From: Tubiluchus corallicola | Lineage: Eukaryota > Priapulida > Priapulimorpha > Priapulimorphida > Tubiluchidae | NCBI GenBank assembly: GCA_030141605.1 | Contig: JAQGDQ010000232.1 | Span: forward strand, 312,001-352,390 | Reading direction: 5' to 3' | DNA: 40,390 nucleotides | Shown here: positions 29,001 through 37,800 of the stretch, piece after piece | How positions within the stretch are numbered: position 1 is the stretch's first letter | Layout: each line of letters begins with the position of its first letter | Made by a program: the position numbers and the translations under genes | Notes under the pieces: generated by a model | The model's database searches: none | What the model was told of the DNA's origin: nothing | The model's input: only the letters and a program-made list of their open reading frames with translations

Positions 29001-30525
29001 GCTTCTTGCGTTCACGTGATATTTTATAGACTCGGGAACGCATAGGAACAGACAATGCTGTGTAAAAATGCACAACGACAGGCCCTGGTCCACTATGGAA
29101 ACAGAAATTCAAACAAATTCATACAGAAAGCACGAATGCTTGTATAATACAAAAAGTAAACAGTATAAAAACAGAGATTGCTGCAACAAAACATTAGCAG
29201 ACATTTCTGCTTTGCTGATGAGACCTGTTTATTATGTTGTATTATGCATATCTTAGCGAAGGCAGTGATATCATAGAGTGTTTCTTTTTTGTAGCCACTC
29301 TGGCACCCATACTTGTTTCATCACGTTTCTTTACGTTTCATCTTTTTTTGCATAACATGTACTATTGCTAGATGGGCTGCTTTTTGAAGTCTGGCTTTCC
29401 GACCTGTCTTCATTGCACTATTTATCCACGATACAATTATGAAAATAATCTCACACGCGAACGAAACGCGGAAAATAAAAATTCACGCAAATGCAAGCTG
29501 TCGGATGAAAATCGGATCAGCATTAGGTTTTTTCGGAACATACCCTGAACGTTGAAGACAAAATGGCAGCTTGTAAAAACCGACGGCGTCATTCGATACG
29601 GAATTCGATATAGTATATTCCTATAAAGTTTCATGACGATATCAGTTTTGAGCTGGCAGAGCCTTAGGCTTTTTCAAAATGTTACTCCCAACAAGAACAA
29701 CAAGAACAACGTTCACACGAGTAGCGATTTGGGTCAATCCCTCGACCAGACGTGTTTAGGGCCTACGTAGTTTTCTACGGAGCCAATTGTTGATCCTCGC
29801 ATGCACCAGAATAGCGTAAAAAACCGTTTAATGTGTTAAGTTCAGACACCGAATCTGTAAAATTTAAATGGTAGCACTTTGTTAAACCATGATAAAAATG
29901 TTACTCTTTTCGGTGTGGTTCAAAAATTCATCACAAATACTAATAGATTTTTTTAAGTAAATAATCCTTCTATTTTTTTCAGTTTGCTAATCACACTTTA
30001 TTACACATCATTTCTTCTAAAATCTTGTAAGTTGATTTTGTATCCTGCCTGAGAGCTTCTTAACAGGTCTATAACTAACTTTTAAGTAAAACATGAATAA
30101 AATGAGTTTGTTTAAAAACCGACTATTGACTGATCATGTGACCCTGTTATGACGAATGCGAATTGCACTTTAGAAGGCAAAATTAATCTTATTCGAATTT
30201 TCCCTAATGGCAAAAATGAATGTGCTTATTATGTGGTGCAAACATTTTTTACTCTTATTTAAGTTACTCTTGAGTGTTGAGCGATTGGCGCAAGCAGCAG
30301 TAAAATGTCCCCAAATTCAATACCTTAATTCATTGTTGCTCAAGTACATTTGTACTTGTTTTGTTTGTATCGTGTAAGTAAAGTTAAGTGTGCACTGTGC
30401 CTGCGTACATGCATCTTTATTTGTTGAGTGTCTAACAAAGTAGCTTCAAATAAATATATGATAAGATTATAAGATAAATAATTATCTTTCCTGAGTCGTA
30501 TATTCTAATAAACCTGAATACCGCT
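29001..30525. other. Intergenic, repeat debris
   Basis: Contains another GTCGGATGAAAATCGGAT motif near 29498, and a stretch at 29598-29670 similar to 28698-28765 (see findings). The rest is AT-rich and unassigned. No gene is supported. Confidence 0.45.
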
Positions 30526-30783
30526 GTTTACATCTATAAAACCAAACATAAACTTCTTCCCGCTTTCTTTTTAAACCCATTATCTATTAACGCAAGACAT
30601 TACTCAACAAGATTTAATGAATTTCTTATTAAGTATTGCAGGACTGACACGGCAAGGCACTTCATCATTAACACTAGCCCTAGACTTTGGAATAACATCA
30701 ACGAATACATAAAAAATTCTTTATCTATAAATAACTTCAAAGGAAATCTTAAAAGCGAATTTTTTTCTAATTATACAGAATAA
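30526..30783 (+). pseudogene. LINE reverse-transcriptase ORF, C-terminal 85 codons
   Basis: An open frame begins within the element (VYIYKTKHKLLPAF), runs through HYSTRFN, then ARHFIINTSPRLWNNINEYI and a terminal NNFKGNLKSEFF, and ends with TAA at 30781. The H-x-x-x-TR ... LWN-x-I ... F-K-x-x-L-K pattern is the standard C-terminus of CR1, L2 or Jockey-group LINE ORF2 proteins. The frame is open but lacks everything upstream, so this is a 5'-truncated, non-autonomous copy. Confidence 0.85.
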
Positions 30784-31152
30784 ATCAATTTGACTAATTA
30801 CGCTGCTGTCCCTGTCGGAATCCATCGCGTTGCTGGCTATGTCAATTAACATATGTACATTTCTATAGTTCACGTTACTTCATACAGATACCATCACATC
30901 TTTCTCTTTCTTTCTATTCTCTATTAACCTTTCTTTTCTACTCCTTTACTGCCCTTTTCTACTACACTCAATTCACATTCATTTGGGGTGCTCTGCACAA
31001 GTAATTATTTCTTGAGTACCCCACGGGTCATTTGCAGCTTGGCATCTTGTGTACAAAATAATAAATTTATGTCATTAAATACTTTTATGTGCAATGCTGT
31101 AATGATCGCTGTGGATATATTTAATAAATAAGTAAATAAATAATAAATATGT
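30784..31152 (+). mobile_element. LINE 3' UTR with terminal hairpin and A-rich tail
   Basis: This follows the ORF2 stop. A 9-bp stem (GGGGTGCTC at 30985 and GAGTACCCC at 31014, one G-T wobble) is followed by AATAATAAAT at about 31057-31066 and, after more AT-rich DNA, AAATAAGT-type simple repeats to about 31152. The hairpin position matches that of the tail at 14662-14704, suggesting related families. Confidence 0.6.
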
Positions 31153-31592
31153 CAGTAACAACTACTATAATAACCACGTTTATCTAACAGCTCGAGAAAT
31201 GTCACAATGTCTCACAAACACTTATCAAGTGCTCTCTTTTACCTCGTATGTGAAAATTATACAAGTGAATAACCGTGCTATATAATCATGGGAAACTACG
31301 AGTGTATTCAGCATACAATGCCCGAACGCTTACTTTTCTAATTAACACCCTACATTTACTATTATACTTGCCACGAAATTAACAATTTGTCATATAAAGT
31401 TGTGCTAGGGTTAAATGCACACTAATAGAACCGTTTTGTTGTATGCCGTAATTTGTAATGTATATAACGAGTCCACAAGTATTAACAACAGCATTACATT
31501 GTTTTGTCGTTTAGATTACTGCAACAGGCATATGTAATATGTAACATATTACATAACATATTAACATATTACATAACAGGAAATCGTTTGTT
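31153..31592. other. Downstream flank of EGF-PAN gene
   Basis: AT-rich. It contains a near-perfect 12-bp inverted repeat TATGTAATATGT / ACATATTACATA with a 1-base loop (31531-31555), followed by a partial third copy of the same motif (to about 31577). On the minus strand this lies 40-60 nt past the poly(A) signals. Confidence 0.5.
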
Positions 31593-31608
31593 TTTATTCA
31601 ATTTTATT
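31593..31608 (-). promoter_or_regulatory. Tandem polyadenylation signals of EGF-PAN gene
   Basis: Two AATAAA hexamers on the minus strand (31608-31603 and 31598-31593) begin only 10 nt after the TAG stop of the PAN exon, implying a very short 3' UTR. Confidence 0.7.
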
Positions 31609-31618
31609 CATCGTTAGA

Positions 31619-31881
31619 CTAGTTTTTAGCGTAATACATCCAGTCAGTCAGAGGTGCAGTAACATTCCCTCCTATTCGACTTCCTGCATAGATTTCACAC
31701 TCTTTTGTTACAACATTGAAACTAAATGCTTGACAGTTTTGATCTTGTGTGCAACTGGCTTGACACATCAACTTCGATCTTCGTTTAGCAGTATGAGACG
31801 TACCAGTCTGACCTTCAAAATTCGGACCAATATATGCAAACGTGGCACTATCAGCTCCCACTGTGGCAGAACCTAAAATCG
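31619..31881 (-). CDS. Terminal exon: PAN/Apple domain
   Basis: Acceptor TTTCTATAG, phase 1 in. The 86 codons run from [11 protein letters not shown] through [18 protein letters not shown] to ECEIYAG and stop TAG at 31619. Cysteine pattern C-x3-C-x5-C-x-A-F-x-F...C is that of a PAN/Apple fold, a module for protein or carbohydrate binding. Frame upstream of 31881 is intronic. Confidence 0.88.
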
Positions 31882-34800
31882 CTATAGAAACAGAAAAATG
31901 ACATTGTATTTGTGTCACTTGTCACTTTTTGTTAAATTGGACTCCTTGGAGATTTACTAGACTACAATCTGTGCTTGGGACTTGCGTTGGAAGCGGGCTT
32001 GAGTATACACAATTTAATAATGCTTAATTTGAGTGCTATAACTGCTATTATTATTTATTCGTATAAAAAGTACATTAATACAAGACAGTCACAACATGGC
32101 CCGAAAAAATGAGAGATCTATTTAATTATAACACCACTAGCAATTCCAAACACAAAAATATTAACGACCACTGTTATGCCTTTACTTGAACTTTCATATC
32201 TTACGCATGTATGGCATACGCATGCTGTGTATGTACTTAAAATACTTATCTGTATTGTCACGAGTATCTACGTATGTAGGCAATATGTAGGTATGTGTGC
32301 AGCCTATATGATAGTACAGTTTGTTTCTTTAGTGATCAATTGAGATTTATCTTCAACAATCGGATTGTGGATGTTTACCAAGAGAAATTAATTAATTGCT
32401 CCATCGAGACATTGTACTCACATTTACATTTACGAGTCAGCTACTACATGCTGAATCAAATTTATAAAATGAACATAATATAAAGTGAATATTCGTAGTT
32501 AGTAAATTAAATATTAAGATGCTTTTTGGTTTAAGAAATATCAAGCTATTATGCCAAGCTGAACCACAAAAAGTAAATGCTTACCTGCACACACAATTCC
32601 ATCTCCAATGTAATTTTGCTCACATTCACAAGTAAAGCTACCATCAGTATTCTGACAATTTCCATGTTCCGTATCACAGTTGTGAGCCCCGGTTGTGCAT
32701 TCATCTATGTCTGATTAAGTAAACAGTGCCATTCAATTTTAGGTTAATATTTTACAATAGACGATATGACTGAAGACATCTATCTCTTTTTGCGAAATGC
32801 AAACCTTATGTGCTAAATTGCAGTAAACATTTGCTTACCTATGTATGCAGCTTTATCTCAGACATAATTTTGTCAATACTTTGTCATTTACTATTAAGCT
32901 GAATCAAACTTATAAAATAATTATCATTTGAATATTCGCATTTAGCTGATTTAAGAAATATCAAGCAAATTTTAGAATTGTATTTGGTGACTATAGCGAT
33001 GTGTTGCAAAAACTACTCCTCGCCCCAGAAAGCATATGCATACCTATACAAGTGATTCCATCACCCATGTAATTCTGCTCGCACTCGCAACTGAAACTGC
33101 CATCAGTATTTTGACAAACCCCATGTGCTTCGTCACAGTTATGGGAACTAGTTGAGCATTCATCTTTGTCTGTGCCAGAAAAATGATAAAACTATGAAAT
33201 GCTACCTGATAACTACATTTTATCTGAAATGCCACTCTATTATGCCAAGCTGAACCACAGAAAGTAAGTGGTTACCTGCACACACAATTCCATCTCCAAT
33301 GTAATTTTGCTCACATTCACAAGTAAAGCTACCATCAGTATTCTGGCAATTCCCATGCTCTTCATCACAGTTGTGAATGCTGGTTGTGCATTCATCTATG
33401 TCTGATTAAGTAAATAATGCCATTTTATTTCAGGCTAATATTTTATATTTTACAGTAGCTGCAGTTCCACATTTTCTGCTTATTAAGTTAGATTCTATAG
33501 CAGAACAGCAACTGAGTTTTTGAGAGATTATTGTTATGCCACATACCCAGGAACATATTTGCAAGACAATACCATATTCTGGTTGCAAGGAGTAAAAATG
33601 CAAACAGATGTCAAATGAGCAAGCAAATAAATGAACAAATGAAAAAACATGCAAACTAACAGACAGGCAAACAATCAATTAATTAAACAAACAAGTACCC
33701 AGATACATAAACAAGCAATTACCAAATGTGCTATCTGATATATACATTTCATCTGAAAAAAAGTTATGTATATTTGAACTACAGAAAGTAAATGCTTACC
33801 TACACACATAATTCCATCTCCAACATAATTTTGCTCACATTCACAAGCAAAGCTACCATCTGTATTTTGACAATTTCCATGCTCGCCATCACAGTTGTGA
33901 GCCCCAGTTGTGCATTCATCTATGTCTGATTAAGTAAATAATGCCATTCAATTTCAGGCTAATATTTTATATTTTACAAAAGGTCCAGTTCTGCATTTTT
34001 TGCTTATTAAGTTAGTCTCTATGGCAACAGCAACTGAGTTTTGGGAGATTATTGTTACATCACATACCCAGTTACACATGTGCAAAACAATACCTTATTC
34101 TGGTTGCAAAGAGTAAAGATGAAAACACATATCAATCTGAGCCATGAAAAATAAATGCTTACCTACACACACAATTCCATCTCCAATGTAATTTTGCTCA
34201 CATTCACAAGTAAAGCTACCATCAGTATTCTGACAATTCCCATGCTCTTCATCACAGTTGTGAATGCCGCTTGAGCATTCATCAATATTTGATTCATAAC
34301 TATTTACATTCAGTTTTAGATTAACAACTTACAGTAGCTGCAGGCCTGTATTTTTGATTAATTAGTATTTCGTAGAATGTAAATGTGCAAGCTGTTAATA
34401 ATGTATTTTCTCACGCACCCTCTGTACTGTACCATTTACTGTAAACATTTACTGTATATGGCAACTAGTTGAGCATTCATCTTTGTCTGTGCCAGAAAAA
34501 TGATAAAACTATGAAATGCTACCTGATAACTACATTTTATCTGAAATGCCACTCTATTATGCCAAGCTGAACCACAGAAAGTAAGTGCTTACCTGCACAC
34601 ACAATTCCATCTCCAATGTAATTTAGCTCACATTCACAAGTAAAGCTACCATCAGTATTTTGACAAACCCCATGTGCTTCGTCACAGTTATGGGAACTAG
34701 TTGAGCATTCATCTTTGTCTGTGCCAGAAAAATGATAAAACTATGAAATGCTACCTGATAACTACATTTTATCTGAAATGCCACTCTATTATGCCAAGCT

Positions 34801-37800
34801 GAACCACAGAAAGTAAGTGCTTACCTGCACACACAATTCCATCTCCAATGTAATTTAGCTCACATTCACAAGTAAAGCTACCATCAGTATTTTGACAAAC
34901 CCCATGTGCTTCGTCACAGTTATGGGAACTAGTTGAGCATTCATCTTTGTCTGTGCCAGAAAAATGATAAAACTATGAAATGCTACCTGATAACTACATT
35001 TTATCTGAAATGCCACTCTATTATGCCAAGCTGAACCACAGAAAGTAAGTGCTTACATGCACACACAATTCCATCTCCAATGTAATTTTGCTCACATTCA
35101 CAAGTAAAGCTACCATCAGTATTCTGGCAATTCCCATGCTCTTCATCACAGTTGTGAATGCCGGTTGTGCATTCATCTATGTCTGATTAAGTAAATAATG
35201 CCATTCAATTTCAGGCTAATATTTTATATTTTACAAAAGGTCCAGTTCTGCATTTTTTGCTTATTAAGTTAGTCTCTATGGCAACAGCAACTGAGTTTTG
35301 GGAGATTATTGTTACATCACATACCCAGTTACACATGTGCAAAACAATACCTTATTCTGGTTGCAAAGAGTAAAGATGAAAACACATATCAATCTGAGCC
35401 ATGAAAAATAAATGCTTACCTACACACACAATTCCATCTCCAATGTAATTTTGCTCACATTCACAAGTAAAGCTACCATCAGTATTCTGACAATTCCCAT
35501 GCTCTTCATCACAGTTGTGAATGCCGCTTGAGCATTCATCAATATTTGATTCATAACTATTTACATTCAGTTTTAGATTAACAACTTACAGTAGCTGCAG
35601 GCCTGTATTTTTGATTAATTAGTATTTCGTAGAATGTAAATGTGCAAGCTGTTAATAATGTATTTTCTCACGCACCCTCTGTACTGTACCATTTACTGTA
35701 AACATTTACTGTATATGGCAACTAGTTGAGCATTCATCTTTGTCTGTGCCAGAAAAATGATAAAACTATGAAATGCTACCTGATAACTACATTTTATCTG
35801 AAATGCCACTCTATTATGCCAAGCTGAACCACAGAAAGTAAGTGCTTACCTGCACACACAATTCCATCTCCAATGTAATTTAGCTCACATTCACAAGTAA
35901 AGCTACCATCAGTATTTTGACAAACCCCATGTGCTTCGTCACAGTTATGGAAACTAGTTGAGCATTCATCTTTGTCTGTGCCAGAAAAATGACAAAACTA
36001 TGAAATGCTACCTGATAACTACATTTTATCTGAAATGCCACTCTATTATGCCAAGCTGAACCACAGAAAGTAAGTGCTTACATGCACACACAATTCCATC
36101 TCCAATGTAATTTTGCTCACATTCACAAGTAAAGCTACCATCAGTATTCTGGCAATTCCCATGCTCTTCATCACAGTTGTGAATGCCGGTTGTGCATTCA
36201 TCTATGTCTGATTAAGTAAATAATGCCATTCAATTTCAGGCTAATATTTTATATTTTACAAAAGGTCCAGTTCTGCATTTTTTGCTTAAGTTAGTCTCTA
36301 TGGCAACAGCAACTGAGTTTTGGGAGATTATTGTTACATCACATACCCAGTTACACATGTGCAAAACAATACCTTATTCTGGTTGCAAAGAGTAAAGATG
36401 AAAACACATATCAATCTGAGCCATGAAAAATAAATGCTTACCTACACACACAATTCCATCTCCAATGTAATTTTGCTCACATTCACAAGTAAAGCTACCA
36501 TCAGTATTCTGACAATTCCCATGCTCTTCATCACAGTTGTGAATGCCGCTTGAGCATTCATCAATATTTGATTCATAACTATTTACATTCAGTTTTAGAT
36601 TAACAACTTACAGTAGCTGCAGGCCTGTATTTTTGATTAATTAGTATTTCGTAGAATGTAAATGTGCAAGCTGTTAATAATGTATTTTCTCACGCACCCT
36701 CTGTACTGTACCATTTACTGTAAACATTTACTGTATATGGGAACTAGTTGAGCATTCATCTTTGTCTGTGCCAGAAAAATGATAAAACTATGAAATGCTA
36801 CCTGATAACTACATTTTATCTGAAATGCCACTCTATTATGCCAAGCTGAACCACAGAAAGTAAGTGCTTACCTGCACACACAATTCCATCTCCAATGTAA
36901 TTTAGCTCACATTCACAAGTAAAGCTACCATCAGTATTTTGACAAACCCCATGTGCTTCGTCACAGTTATGGGAACTAGTTGAGCATTCATCTTTGTCTG
37001 TGCCAGAAAAATGATAAAACTATGAAATGCTACCTGATAACTACATTTTATCTGAAATGCCACTCTATTATGCCAAGCTGAACCACAGAAAGTAAGTGCT
37101 TACATGCACACACAATTCCATCTCCAATGTAATTTTGCTCACATTCACAAGTAAAGCTACCATCAGTATTCTGGCAATTCCCATGCTCTTCATCACAGTT
37201 GTGAATGCCGGTTGTGCATTCATCTATGTCTGATTAAGTAAATAATGCCATTCAATTTCAGGCTAATATTTTATATTTTACAAAAGGTCCAGTTCTGCAT
37301 TTTTTGCTTATTAAGTTAGTCTCTATGGCAACAGCAACTGAGTTTTGGGAGATTATTGTTACATCACATACCCAGTTACACATGTGCAAAACAATACCTT
37401 ATTCTGGTTGCAAAGAGTAAAGATGAAAACACATATCAATCTGAGCCATGAAAAATAAATGCTTACCTACACACACAATTCCATCTCCAATGTAATTTTG
37501 CTCACATTCACAAGTAAAGCTACCATCAGTATTCTGACAATTCCCATGCTCTTCATCACAGTTGTGAATGCCGCTTGAGCATTCATCAATATTTGATTCA
37601 TAACTATTTACATTCAGTTTTAGATTAACAACTTACAGTAGCTGCAGGCCTGTATTTTTGATTAATTAGTATTTCGTAGAATGTAAATGTGCAAGCTGTT
37701 AATAATGTATTTTCACGCACCCTCTGTACTGTACATTTACTGTAAACATTTACTGTATATGGGAACTAGTTGAGCATTCATCTTTGTCTGTGCCAGAAAA

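Noticed and set aside
28750-29093. Open frames on both strands rich in Arg, Ser and Val
   Set aside because: They follow from the palindromic CGGAC/GTCCG motifs of the MITE-like element.
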